Notes under the pieces: generated by a model
Told to the model about the DNA's origin: nothing
Databases searched by the model: none
What the model saw: the letters and a program-made list of their open reading frames with translations, nothing else
Program-made: the position numbers and the translations under genes
In this document: positions 29,687 to 39,035 of the stretch, piece by piece
How the letters are laid out: each line of letters begins with the position of its first letter
Position numbering within the stretch: position 1 is the stretch's first letter
Source of the DNA: an uncultured Sphingomonadaceae bacterium
Lineage (GTDB): Bacteria; Pseudomonadota; Alphaproteobacteria; Sphingomonadales; Sphingomonadaceae
NCBI GenBank assembly: GCA_947496865.1
Contig: CANMEE010000002.1
Coordinates: 806,001 to 870,000, forward strand
Direction: 5' to 3'
DNA length: 64,000 bases

Positions 29687-30271
29687 TTGAATAGTTTGCG
29701 AGAAGAAAAGAAGAGACTACGTGAAGAATATCGACGACGGCGCGATGCTTTCCACAACCAACTGGATACTGCGACACGTGGTTTGGCCTTCCGCCGCCCG
29801 CCCTCTCCGCTCGCGAAACTGATTGAGCAAAGTGAGGTCGTCGCCCTCTATAGCGCGATGGGATCAGAAGCGCCGACTGCACGGCTGACTGAATTTCTCA
29901 TCGAATCGGGAAAAACCATATGTTTTCCAGTTGTTATGGGAGACGCGCCGTTAGAATTTAGGCAGGTTGATACGGTCGATCTGCTGGAATCGGGATATCA
30001 GGATATAGCCGAACCCGGCGCTAGTTGCCCTGTAGTCGTGCCGGACTTGATAATCACGCCTATGGTCGCGTTTGACCGGTCTATGGGCCGTCTCGGCCAA
30101 GGTGGCGGCCACTATGATCGAAGCTTTGAAAAACACCCTGAGGCGACCCGCATCGGGCTCGCCTGGTCCGTGCAAGAGGCCGATGATATCCCTATCCAGC
30201 CTCATGACGTCACTTTACATATGATTGTCACAGAATCAGAAATAATTCAAAGGGTTAACATGACGTCATGA
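29687..30271 (+). CDS. 5-formyltetrahydrofolate cyclo-ligase
   Basis: 194 residues. It converts 5-formyl-THF to 5,10-methenyl-THF with ATP (YgfA/FAU1/MTHFS family). The N-terminal basic helix (KKRLREEYRRRRDAF) and the C-terminal ATP motif GRLGQGGGHYDRSF are diagnostic. The start appears to be TTG 29687 (a second TTG at 29696 is possible), with AAGAAAG upstream. It follows 6S RNA, and may be processed from the same transcript. Confidence 0.92.
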   Translation: MNSLREEKKRLREEYRRRRDAFHNQLDTATRGLAFRRPPSPLAKLIEQSEVVALYSAMGSEAPTARLTEFLIESGKTICFPVVMGDAPLEFRQVDTVDLLESGYQDIAEPGASCPVVVPDLIITPMVAFDRSMGRLGQGGGHYDRSFEKHPEATRIGLAWSVQEADDIPIQPHDVTLHMIVTESEIIQRVNMTS

Positions 30272-30519
30272 CGACCGAACCGGACAATCAGACACCCCAT
30301 AACCCGCCGGATGCACCCAATTGGCGCGCGCCTTTTGGCATGATAGTGATTCTGATCTTTATCCTGCTCTGGTGCGGTATTGTGGTCAGCATGATGGATT
30401 GGATCAGCGATCTGAACTTTTGGCTGCAATTGCCAATTTACGTTTTCGCGGGGATTATCTGGATATACCCCATCAAACCATTGTTACGGTGGATGAGTAG
30501 CGGAAAATTCCGTTCCTAA
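30268..30519 (+). CDS. DUF2842 domain-containing membrane protein
   Basis: 83 residues. A proline-rich polar N-terminus precedes WRAPFGMIVILIFILLWCGIVV (first helix) and LPIYVFAGIIWIYPIKPLL (second helix), ending in a basic tail. This is the DUF2842 pattern of small alphaproteobacterial membrane proteins of unknown function. It overlaps the 5-FCL stop by four bases (ATGA-type), so the two are co-translated. Confidence 0.85.
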   Translation: MTTEPDNQTPHNPPDAPNWRAPFGMIVILIFILLWCGIVVSMMDWISDLNFWLQLPIYVFAGIIWIYPIKPLLRWMSSGKFRS

Positions 30520-30545
30520 ACCGCCAATTGCCTATTTTCAGGCAA

Positions 30546-30622
<77 letters not shown>

Positions 30623-31024
30623 TTATGCGCCGACATATATGCCGGTTCGTGCGGTGGAGAAGCGCAAGTATAAGAGCGCTGCCTGACTGTCAACAACACT
30701 CTTGCAATCCAGCAAAGAAATTTTGCTTTGTGCGGATATGCACCCGAAAATCATACGGGCTTACCGGTTGGCTTGGCGTCAATTTGATCCCATCGGCCAA
30801 ACGCAGGCCGCTATTTTACGAAACACCCATTTCGGATGGAAATGTGACATGATTTAACGAATGTTACAAATGGTTACAGTTAAAATGCCGTTAAGCAATC
30901 GACCAATAATCTCCCATTATAATCCTCAAGATACTGTTTTTAAACACTTATATCCAAAATGACGCCAACAAGTTTTTGACGCCATCTTTACGAAATATTT
31001 GCCTTTTTCCTGCATATCAAGTCC
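30623..31024. other. 402-base intergenic region with no supported gene
   Basis: An AT-rich stretch between tRNA-Asp (minus) and the first DUF11 gene (plus). It should contain the tRNA promoter near 30623 and the promoter and leader of the surface-protein cluster. The near-repeat GTTACAAATGGTTACAGTT lies around 30861-30879, and TTGACG at about 30976 is a possible -35 element without a well-spaced -10. A frame at 30625-30852 has no protein-like features. Confidence 0.5.
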
Positions 31025-32059
31025 ATGAAATATGTACGAAAAACAGATATTATCAAGTCCGAACGGTCTTTTGGCCCGCTTGTGAAACGCGGTACCATGA
31101 CGTTGGCAATCACGTTGTCTGCGATGACCATGGGCATATCTGCTGCGCACGCCGCAGGAACAATTGCGGGCACGGACATTCTCAACACCGCGCAAGCAAC
31201 CTATGATGGACCAGGCGGCCCAGTCGTCATTGATTCTAACACCGTTACGATCACGGTCGATGAGTTGCTTGATGTTACTGTAGCGTCCAGTGACCCCGGA
31301 GATGTTGCTGTTGATAGCGGAGCGACACAACAAGTTACCACTTATCAGGTTACCAATACCGGCAATGGCAATGAAGCATTCACGCTGACGGCCGATACGG
31401 CCAAGGGTGGTGACGATTTTGATACCAGCAATGCGGTTATCTATCTTGATACGGACGATAATGGTGTTTTCGATGCCGGTGTGGATACAATTTACTCACC
31501 CGGCTCAAATGACCCTGATTTAGCACCAGATTCCAGCATCAATGTCTTCATATTGTCTGATATTCCTGCAGGAGCCACCGATGGGCAGCGCGCCGAAGTT
31601 GAGCTATCGGCAGTAGCGATCACCGGCAGCGGCGCACCGGGCACAAGTTTCGCCGGACAAGGCGACGGCGGCGGCGATGCTGTTGTTGGATCCACCGGGG
31701 CCGATGGCGAAGATAGCAGCTTCTTCCTAATTCAGGCAGCACAGGTCGCATTGGTAAAAAGTGCAACCATTGTTGATCAATTTGGCGGAAATGAAGCGGT
31801 TCCAGGCGCAACCATCACTTATCAACTCGTCGCGACGGTTACAGGGTCAGGTAGTCTGACCAACCTGAACGTCAATGACGATATACCGGCGGACACGACC
31901 TACACCGCCGAAAGCATCACTCTGGAGGGCGCAGGCCTGACCGATAGCGATGCCGATGCTGACGCAGGGTTATTTGACGGCAGCGCGATAGCCGTCAGCC
32001 TGGGCACTGTTCCAGGCGGACAGACCCGCACGATCACCTTCCAAGTAACGATAGATTGA
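31025..32059 (+). CDS. Exported DUF11-like surface protein 1
   Basis: 344 residues. It has a long N-terminal region ending in a Sec signal peptide (hydrophobic TLAITLSAMTMGI, cleavage after AHA at about residue 43). The mature protein is acidic, rich in G, D, T and S, with no cysteine, typical of beta-sandwich surface repeats. It begins with a module ILNTAQATYDGPGG...SNTVTITV shared with two neighbours. The C-terminal third (ALVKSATIVDQFGG, VPGATITYQLVATVTG, LTNLNVNDDIPADTTYT) fits the DUF11 repeat. Paralogous to the protein at 32615. It is first in a four-gene cluster. Probably secreted or surface-exposed; function unknown. Confidence 0.78.
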   Translation: MKYVRKTDIIKSERSFGPLVKRGTMTLAITLSAMTMGISAAHAAGTIAGTDILNTAQATYDGPGGPVVIDSNTVTITVDELLDVTVASSDPGDVAVDSGATQQVTTYQVTNTGNGNEAFTLTADTAKGGDDFDTSNAVIYLDTDDNGVFDAGVDTIYSPGSNDPDLAPDSSINVFILSDIPAGATDGQRAEVELSAVAITGSGAPGTSFAGQGDGGGDAVVGSTGADGEDSSFFLIQAAQVALVKSATIVDQFGGNEAVPGATITYQLVATVTGSGSLTNLNVNDDIPADTTYTAESITLEGAGLTDSDADADAGLFDGSAIAVSLGTVPGGQTRTITFQVTID

Positions 32060-32069
32060 GGAACAATTG

Positions 32070-32546
32070 ATGAAAATCAATATCTTGAAGCATTTGGCTA
32101 TATTTGCTGCTCTTGCGATCCCCGGGATGGCGATGGCGGCCAACAATGTGACGCTCTCAAGCGACGTGTTTGTCGAGCGGACAGTGGAAAAGCCCAATGG
32201 CACAACCGCCGTCATGCTGGAAGCACCGGAAACGGTCATTCCAGGCGACAATCTCGTCTTCGTAGTCAAATATAAGAATGTTGGCAGCACGCCAGCCACC
32301 GATTTCTCTGTCACCAATCCGCTCCCCAAAGCGGTCGCGTTCAATGGAACGTCTGATGGCACTGAAATTGTCTCCGTTGACGGAGGCAAGAAATGGGGGT
32401 CGCTCTCGGCTCTCACTTACACGCGCGCAAACGGAGAGGTTCGCCCTGCCCTGATGAGCGATGTGACGCATATCAAGTGGAAATTTAATCGTTCTCTTTC
32501 AGTGGGTTCGGAAGGAAAACTTGTATTTCGCGGCACCGTGAGGTGA
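32070..32546 (+). CDS. Small exported DUF11-like protein 2
   Basis: 158 residues. A signal peptide (LKHLAIFAALAIPGMAMAA) precedes one DUF11-like domain. Its stretches include VIPGDNLVFVVKYKNVG, FSVTNPLPKAVAFNG, SVDGGKKWGSLSAL and VTHIKWKF. I chose ATG 32070 with GAGGA about 8 bases upstream; a TTG directly before it is the alternative. It starts 10 bases after the previous stop. The single-domain form and strong motif conservation suggest a structural or linking role in the same assembly, by inference. Confidence 0.75.
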   Translation: MKINILKHLAIFAALAIPGMAMAANNVTLSSDVFVERTVEKPNGTTAVMLEAPETVIPGDNLVFVVKYKNVGSTPATDFSVTNPLPKAVAFNGTSDGTEIVSVDGGKKWGSLSALTYTRANGEVRPALMSDVTHIKWKFNRSLSVGSEGKLVFRGTVR

Positions 32547-32560
32547 CCGCAAACCGTATC

Positions 32561-32586
32561 GGATCGCCGCGGGGGTTTGGCGATCC
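32561..32586 (+). other. RNA hairpin between DUF11 genes 2 and 3
   Basis: A perfect 8-bp stem, GGATCGCC (32561-32568) with GGCGATCC (32579-32586), and a 10-base G-rich loop. No T tract follows, so it is not a standard terminator. It may protect or process the mRNA to raise expression of one flanking gene. Confidence 0.5.
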
Positions 32587-32614
32587 AAAATTGAAGTGAA
32601 ACAGGAGATCAGTT

Positions 32615-33712
32615 ATGACCAGTAAACTGAAACTACTCGTTGCCACAAGTGCTGTTACGGCCGCAATGCTGGGTGCAAACCCGGCTTTTGCTGCAGGAAC
32701 AACCGCCGGCGATGCAATTACCAACAATGTTACCGTCAACTATCAGGTTGGCGGCGTAACGCAGACAGCTGAAACCGATTCAGACACATTTACGGTTGAT
32801 CGTAAGCTTGATCTGACTGTTTCGGAAGCCAATGGAGCGGCCCAATCAGTTACGCCAGGCCAGACCGCAGGTGCGCCTAACCCGGCCTTCCTGACCTACA
32901 CGGTTACCAACGATTCAAACGATGTAGTCGACTTTGAATTGACCGCAACGCAGCAAACAACCGGCGCAGCCACGCCCTTTAGCGGCACCGATGACTTTGA
33001 TGTCACGGGTCTGTTGATTTTCGTCGAATCCGGCGCAACTCCTGGTTATCAGCCAACAGAAGATACGGCGACATTCATTGACGAGCTTGCAGAAGATGCG
33101 AACGCCACTGTCTATATTGTCGGCGATATTCCGCTTGGCCTCGCAACCGGCGATGCCGCAGGTATTACGCTGACCGCGGCTATCAAAGAAGGCGATACAG
33201 CAGCAACCCTTGGTGGTGATTATGCCGTTAGCGCAACCAATACCGAAGATGGCACTGTTAACGCAGCGAATATCGACAACGTATTCGTCAATTCAACCGC
33301 TTCGGACACAGATAACTTCGTGATTTCCGCCGCTAACGTCAGTGTCGTGAAATCAAGCGCAGTTCTTTGGGATCCAGTAAACGGTAGCACCAACCCCAAA
33401 TCTATCCCGGGTGCGGTTATCGAATATTGTATCGCTGTCACCAACGCGACGGGCAGTGCTACTGCCACCAGCGTGAGCATTTCGGATGATATCTCTGCTC
33501 TGGACCTGTCATTTTATGCGACAGCGCCGGTAACGGGACCAGCAACCATTCCGGCGGCAAACGGCGTTCGCTCTGCTCTGGCATGTGATGGTACAGGTAC
33601 CAATGCAGATGCCGGTACGCTGGCTGAAGCAAGCGGTGTTATCACCGGTGATCTCGGCGATGTCGGCGCAGGCGTTACCGAAACGCTGCTCTTCCGCGCG
33701 ACGGTAGACTAG
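32615..33712 (+). CDS. Exported DUF11-like surface protein 3
   Basis: 365 residues. A clear signal peptide (LKLLVATSAVTAAMLGANPAFA, cleaved near residue 26) is followed by a Thr/Ala/Asp-rich, acidic mature protein. It aligns with the protein at 31025: a shared opening module (AITNNVTVNYQVGGVTQ...DTFTVDRKLDLTV), then TYTVTNDSNDVVDFELTA, then a C-terminal DUF11 part with VVKSSAVLWDP and IPGAVIEYCIAVTNATG. It has two cysteines near the end. An AGGAGA ribosome site precedes ATG 32615. Highest abundance in the cluster would be plausible but is not shown. Confidence 0.78.
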   Translation: MTSKLKLLVATSAVTAAMLGANPAFAAGTTAGDAITNNVTVNYQVGGVTQTAETDSDTFTVDRKLDLTVSEANGAAQSVTPGQTAGAPNPAFLTYTVTNDSNDVVDFELTATQQTTGAATPFSGTDDFDVTGLLIFVESGATPGYQPTEDTATFIDELAEDANATVYIVGDIPLGLATGDAAGITLTAAIKEGDTAATLGGDYAVSATNTEDGTVNAANIDNVFVNSTASDTDNFVISAANVSVVKSSAVLWDPVNGSTNPKSIPGAVIEYCIAVTNATGSATATSVSISDDISALDLSFYATAPVTGPATIPAANGVRSALACDGTGTNADAGTLAEASGVITGDLGDVGAGVTETLLFRATVD

Positions 33713-33726
33713 GAATAGAGGAATAT

Positions 33727-33770
33727 GGCGGCTTACCGGGCTTTCCGGTAGGTCGCCGCTTCCCCTTTTT
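33727..33770 (+). terminator. Strong stem-loop with T tract before the giant outer-membrane gene
   Basis: Thirteen base pairs (33727-33739 with 33745-33757, two of them G-U) around a 5-base loop GCTTT. The run TTCCCCTTTTT at 33760-33770 follows. It ends three bases before the ATG at 33773, and no ribosome site is visible between them. It has the form of an intrinsic terminator or attenuator that would reduce read-through from the small secreted-protein genes into the 1699-residue gene. Confidence 0.6.
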
Positions 33771-33772
33771 GG

Positions 33773-36700
33773 ATGCGTTGGTTAACCAACCTTATTAAGC
33801 CAGTCAGCCTGGCATTTGCTGCAGGGGCGATGATCGCGCCTGCCTCTATGGTTCCCGCGCACGCGCAAAGCTTTCCCCTGATAAGCAATGTCGCAGAAGC
33901 CGAGTGGGATGTCGGTAGCACCCGCCTGCAAACCCCGTCCAATCGCGTCGATATTCAGGTCGTAGCGCCCCCAATAGTGCAGCCTGAGATCACACTTTAC
34001 CATTTTGATGATCCGCCCGGCGCGGAACAGCTTCCCCTTCCCGGCACAATCTGCAGAGGCTCCGGCGGCAATGTCCCCGTTGAGCTCCGTGGCGTGTTCG
34101 CCGGAACCAATACCAGCCCGGCTTCCATCATGGAAACCCAGATGATCCGCGCTGGAGAACCCCTAATTGTCTCAGTTCTTGCCCCAAACAAGAATTTGAA
34201 CAGTGCCGCTATCGATAATTTCGATATTGTCCTCTCGACGCCCTCTGGCGACCGTGAGACCATCAATATCGTAGAAACCGATGTCAATAGCGGCCGTTTC
34301 GTCGGCATGATCAACACCGCAGCGATACCGCCCGCGCCGGTTCAGGGCGATTGCGTCCTGTCTGTGCAGCCTGGCGATCAGCTCAATGTCGGTGTTGATG
34401 AAGTGACCGGCACAGCAATCGGTTCAGTCGAAATCGGGATTCTCATAGATCCCTTTGGTGAAACCTTTGACAGCGGCGATGGTGCCCCTGTTGATGGCAC
34501 GCGCGTAACGCTTATCGACGTTGCGACGGGCCTGCCAGCCGATGTTTTCGGTGACGACGGCGTTTCTGTGTTCCCCAGCACAGTGATTTCCGGCGGAACC
34601 GTGACGGACAGCGGCGGCAATGTGTATAGTTTCACCCAAGGATTCTATCGCTTCCCCTTTGCCCGCCCGGGTCAATATCGGCTGCTGATAGAGCCCCCAG
34701 CGCCCTATACGGCGCCGTCGACGGCAACGCCAGAGTCGTTAGCGGGCTTTCAGCGTACTGACGGACTGCCATTTACGATTGTGGATGGCTCCTACGGCGG
34801 TATTATAACGCTGAGTGACCCGGCACCTGTGCGTGTCGATGTCCCGCTGGACCGGCCCGGCGTTCCGATAACCATCACCAAAGAGGCATCCACCGCGATT
34901 GCCGTGCCCGGTGATGCTATTCAATATCGGGTTACTGTCGAGAATAGCGATCCTTTACGCACCACGGGCGCGGTTACGATTGAGGACCAGTTACCGAACG
35001 CCATGCGCCTGCGCGTGAACACCGTTCGCTACAATGGCGCTCTCGTAACACCGATTGTGCAGCCCAATGGACAGAATTTCTCTGTCAACGTCCCTGCTCT
35101 GCCCCCTGCAGGCAGCGGATTGCTGACATATTTGGCTGAAGTCCGTCAGGACGCCCAGCCGGGCGATGCCATTAACACGGCCCAGGCCCGCGATGATCGT
35201 GGCGCGCAAAGCCTTGTCACCAGCGCGCCTGTCCGCATCGAGCGCGACGGAATTTCCGAAAGATTCACCATTATTGGCCGGATTACCGATGGCGGATGCA
35301 ATATCGATCCGCGTGAAGCCAATGGCATTGGCGGCATTCGGGTGATGTTGCAGGACGGAACCTATACCATCACTGATGAAGACGGTCGGTACCATTTTGA
35401 AGGCATTAAACCCGGTTTACACGTCGTACAGGTCGATCCGTCTACTTTTCCAGCGGACATGGCACCGATTAACTGCGCGCAGAACACCCGCGCGGCCGGC
35501 AGCGATATCTCTCGCTTTGTCGAAGGCCGCGGCGGCGCTCTGAAACGCGCAGATTTCCGTGCCCATAAAGTGGCTGCGCGGGACGTGCAGGCTATTCAAA
35601 CCTATCAAAAGCCCGAAATTCTTTCGGATCCAGAGGCTGCTGGCGCCGAACGCAACTGGCTTGCAGGACAAGCCCCTGGCATCGGATGGGTATTCCCGGA
35701 AACCGGCTATAATCCTCGGGTTAAGTCGCTGCGGGTTGCGGTTAAGCACGGCAAGGGCCAACGGGTTGAACTCACTCTAAACGGCGAAGCGGTGAACCCG
35801 CTGTCGTTTGACGGTAAGGAAAAAAGCGCAACCGGTTCGGTACAAGTCAGCTTGTGGCGTGGTCTCGACATTAAATCCCGCAAAAATACCCTTGTGGCTC
35901 GGGTTTTGGACAAAAATGGGAAGCTGGTCGAAGAATTGACCCGCGACGTCCATTATTCCGCTAGCCCGCTCAACGCGGAATTGCTCAAAGATCGCTCGAT
36001 ATTGGTCGCAGACGGCGTAACACGTCCTGTTTTGGCTGTGCGTCTGACCGATCGGGACGGCAAACCTGCCCATCACGGTGCAACCGGTGATTTCAGCGTC
36101 CCTGCCCCTTATGCGCCCGCTATTGAAGTGGATGCACAACAGGCGAACCAACTTTCCGGTCTCGAACGCGGTGCCCCTGTGTGGCGCGTAGAGGGCGACG
36201 AGGGCATTGCCTATATCGAACTGGCACCGACAACCGCTTCTGGTTCCGTCAGCATTAGTTTCCCGTTCCGCGATGGCGAAGTATCTCGCGAACAACGCAT
36301 CGAAACCTGGCTTGATCCGGGCAATCGTCCGTGGACAGTCGTTGGTTTTGCCGCAGGAACCGTGGGCTTCAACACCCTCGACGAGCGTCTGGAAGATTTG
36401 ACCCAGGATGATGATAATATCAATCTGGACGGCCGGGTCGCTCTTTACGCAAAAGGCCGTGTCACCGGCAAATGGCTGATGACGCTGTCCTATGACACGG
36501 ATAAGGAAGAAGACGAGACCCGCTTTGCCGGAATCATCGATCCGCGCCGCTATTATACGGTTTATGCTGATCGTTCAGAGCAACGTTACGACGCCGCATC
36601 AGTGCGCCGCTTGTATCTGAAACTCGAACGTCCCCAGTTTTATGCGCTGTTCGGTGACTATGAAACCGGCATTAACGAGCCGGAACTTGCGCGCTATCAA

Positions 36701-38872
36701 CGTGCCTTCAACGGTGTAAAAGCCGAATATCGCAGCGATCAGGTGAGCGCCCTCGCCTTTGGCGCAGATGCCGCTAACCGTTTTCGCCGCGAAGAAATTC
36801 AAGGCAACGGCCTTTCCGGTCCTTATGCGCTCTCAACCCGTGATATTATCGCAAATAGCGAGCGTATCACGCTGGAAACCCGCGACCGTCTCCGCTCTGA
36901 CCGGATTGTCGAGCGCAAAGAACTGACGCGTCATATCGACTATGATATCGATTATCTCGCTGGCACCTTGCGTTTCCGCGAGCCGATATTGAGCCGCAGC
37001 AGCGGTCTTGATCCGCAGTTCATCATCGCCGAATATGAAGTATTGGGCGTGGGTGGCCGCGATCTGAACGCCGGTGGCCGTTTGACCTATCAGTCGAAAG
37101 ACCAGAAGTTCAAAATCGGCGCGACCGCCATTCATGACGAGAATGAAAGCGTGAAAAGCGACCTGCTGGGCGTGGATGTTCGCTATCGTCCGAATCTGAA
37201 GACCGAGCTGCGCGCAGAAATTGCCTCCAGCGATAGCGAAGACAAAACGGCCGATGTCTTGAACGGCGAGCCGCGCGGATCCGATAGCGCGGTCGCATGG
37301 CTCGTTGAGGCAGAGCATCATGGTTCAAAATTCGACATACTCGCCTATGTTCGCCAACAATCGGCTGGTTTTGGCCTCGGTCAGCTAAACGCTGCAGAAA
37401 GCGGCACACGCAAATTCGGTATCGATACGCGGGTCCGGCTCAGTGACAAATTGTCATTAGCAGCCAGCGGTTACCAAGAAAATTTCCTGACCACCAATGC
37501 GCGTCGGCGTTCTGGAACAGCGGAACTCGAATATCGCAGCGACAATACAGCATTGCGCGCTGGCGTGGTCCATGCCGAGGACAGGCTATCCGATGGCAGC
37601 GTCAATCGCTCTACTTTGGCACGTCTCGGTGCAACGCAAAAATTGTTCGATGGCAAGCTGGAATTGGACGCGCAAACCGAATTCGCATTGGGTGGACAGG
37701 ATGAAAGCATCGACTTCCCTGCGCGTCACAGCTTTACCGCGCGCTATGCCATCACCAATGACATTAAGATCGTTGGCACCTATGAAATTGCCGATGGTGA
37801 AAATATCGATGCGCGCACCGCTCGTATTGGTGTTGACGTGGCTCCATGGGACGGCGCCCGCGCCGTGGTCAGCGCCAATCAACAGGAAATTACCGAATTT
37901 GGGCCACGCACCTTTGCTGCTTACGGCCTGACACAGAGCATTCCGCTCGACGACAAGTGGACGATTGATTTCTCACTCGACGGCAACGAAACCTTGGGGG
38001 GTTTTGATCGCAGCGATGTAATTAATGACGAACAGCCTGTCGCATCAGGGGGTTTCCTAGGCAATGACGGCGCGTTGACAGAAGATTTCGTCGCGGTCAC
38101 CGCCGGGGCAACCTTCAGAAATGATGACTGGAGCTGGGTATCTCGCGCTGAATATCGCGATGGGGACTTGAGTGAGCGTTATGGCTTTACCTCTGCCGTT
38201 TTGAAACAAATCGGCGAAGGCAGTTCTTTGGGTGCGCTCGGCAGCGTCTTCCATGCGGAAGATGAAACCGGCACGAGCACCCGGGTGATTGAAGCGGAAG
38301 CCAGCTGGGCCCATCGTCCCGCTGACAGCCAGTGGTCCTGGCTCGAAAAACTCGAGTTTCGCGAAGACCGCGTACGCAATGCGACCGCGGGCACGTCCGG
38401 GCCGATTGGCGGGGCACCGTTGCTCGTCAATGGTGACGTAACTTCTCGTAGAATTATCAATAGTTTAAGCGTCAACTATACGCCGATTGACGCGGATGAC
38501 GGCATTTTTACCGAAGCCGGAGAATATAGTTTCTTTTGGGGAAGCCGCTATGTTTTCGATAAATTCGGTCAAGATGATGTCAAAGGCTGGAGCAATGTGA
38601 TCGGAGCGGACGTCAAGTTCGACCTTTCCGATACCATTGATATCGGCGGACAGGCGACTGCGCGCATAGGCACTGATTTTGATACAATTGCCTATAGCGG
38701 GGGACCGAGCGTCGGGATCACACCGTTTAAAAACGGCTATATCTCGCTCGGCTATAATGTGGTGGGTTTTGAAGACCGCGACTTTGAAGAAAGCCGCTAT
38801 ACCAGAGATGGTCCCTTCATCACCTTCCGCCTGAAATTTGACCAGCAAACACTCGGGAATTTGGGGTTCTAG
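33773..38872 (+). CDS. Giant DUF11 / CnaB-like outer-membrane beta-barrel protein
   Basis: 1699 residues. The signal peptide ends at AHA (about residue 31). The mature N-terminus (LISNVAEAEWDVGSTRLQ...SNRVDIQVV) repeats the module of the exported proteins upstream. Beta-sandwich domains follow, including DUF11 at about 363-490 (ITKEASTAIAVPGDAIQYRV, IEDQLPNAMRLRV). A carboxypeptidase-regulatory / CnaB-like fold lies at about 500-560 (GIGGIRVMLQDGTYTITDEDG, YHFEGIKPGLH). From about 865 the sequence alternates as in a large outer-membrane barrel and ends in F. The part near 925-1090 (YYTVYADRSEQRYD, LYLKLERPQFYALFGDYETG, then EIQGNGLSGPYALS) resembles a segment I recall from large outer-membrane proteins of SprA-like type. 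Likely an export channel or surface anchor. Confidence 0.75.
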   Translation: MRWLTNLIKPVSLAFAAGAMIAPASMVPAHAQSFPLISNVAEAEWDVGSTRLQTPSNRVDIQVVAPPIVQPEITLYHFDDPPGAEQLPLPGTICRGSGGNVPVELRGVFAGTNTSPASIMETQMIRAGEPLIVSVLAPNKNLNSAAIDNFDIVLSTPSGDRETINIVETDVNSGRFVGMINTAAIPPAPVQGDCVLSVQPGDQLNVGVDEVTGTAIGSVEIGILIDPFGETFDSGDGAPVDGTRVTLIDVATGLPADVFGDDGVSVFPSTVISGGTVTDSGGNVYSFTQGFYRFPFARPGQYRLLIEPPAPYTAPSTATPESLAGFQRTDGLPFTIVDGSYGGIITLSDPAPVRVDVPLDRPGVPITITKEASTAIAVPGDAIQYRVTVENSDPLRTTGAVTIEDQLPNAMRLRVNTVRYNGALVTPIVQPNGQNFSVNVPALPPAGSGLLTYLAEVRQDAQPGDAINTAQARDDRGAQSLVTSAPVRIERDGISERFTIIGRITDGGCNIDPREANGIGGIRVMLQDGTYTITDEDGRYHFEGIKPGLHVVQVDPSTFPADMAPINCAQNTRAAGSDISRFVEGRGGALKRADFRAHKVAARDVQAIQTYQKPEILSDPEAAGAERNWLAGQAPGIGWVFPETGYNPRVKSLRVAVKHGKGQRVELTLNGEAVNPLSFDGKEKSATGSVQVSLWRGLDIKSRKNTLVARVLDKNGKLVEELTRDVHYSASPLNAELLKDRSILVADGVTRPVLAVRLTDRDGKPAHHGATGDFSVPAPYAPAIEVDAQQANQLSGLERGAPVWRVEGDEGIAYIELAPTTASGSVSISFPFRDGEVSREQRIETWLDPGNRPWTVVGFAAGTVGFNTLDERLEDLTQDDDNINLDGRVALYAKGRVTGKWLMTLSYDTDKEEDETRFAGIIDPRRYYTVYADRSEQRYDAASVRRLYLKLERPQFYALFGDYETGINEPELARYQRAFNGVKAEYRSDQVSALAFGADAANRFRREEIQGNGLSGPYALSTRDIIANSERITLETRDRLRSDRIVERKELTRHIDYDIDYLAGTLRFREPILSRSSGLDPQFIIAEYEVLGVGGRDLNAGGRLTYQSKDQKFKIGATAIHDENESVKSDLLGVDVRYRPNLKTELRAEIASSDSEDKTADVLNGEPRGSDSAVAWLVEAEHHGSKFDILAYVRQQSAGFGLGQLNAAESGTRKFGIDTRVRLSDKLSLAASGYQENFLTTNARRRSGTAELEYRSDNTALRAGVVHAEDRLSDGSVNRSTLARLGATQKLFDGKLELDAQTEFALGGQDESIDFPARHSFTARYAITNDIKIVGTYEIADGENIDARTARIGVDVAPWDGARAVVSANQQEITEFGPRTFAAYGLTQSIPLDDKWTIDFSLDGNETLGGFDRSDVINDEQPVASGGFLGNDGALTEDFVAVTAGATFRNDDWSWVSRAEYRDGDLSERYGFTSAVLKQIGEGSSLGALGSVFHAEDETGTSTRVIEAEASWAHRPADSQWSWLEKLEFREDRVRNATAGTSGPIGGAPLLVNGDVTSRRIINSLSVNYTPIDADDGIFTEAGEYSFFWGSRYVFDKFGQDDVKGWSNVIGADVKFDLSDTIDIGGQATARIGTDFDTIAYSGGPSVGITPFKNGYISLGYNVVGFEDRDFEESRYTRDGPFITFRLKFDQQTLGNLGF

Positions 38873-39035
38873 AGCGTTAGCTATGTCGCAAGTTCGCTGT
38901 CTTTCAGGCGCGCGAACATATCAAGCTGATCGGATCAGCGCCAAGTTTTAGCAGGGCCGGAACCTTTGGGGGGTGACAGCTTTACTAAGCGTGCCGCGCT
39001 ATGGTTCAAAGCCTTGAGGTCCAAGACCTTGGGGA

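Noticed and set aside
30625..30852. 75-residue plus-strand frame after tRNA-Asp
   Set aside because: Composition is not protein-like (many C, R, S), no ribosome site and no relation to neighbours.
38925..38939. Palindrome GCTGATC-G-GATCAGC after the giant barrel gene
   Set aside because: No T tract on either strand and short; could be part of a terminator or chance.
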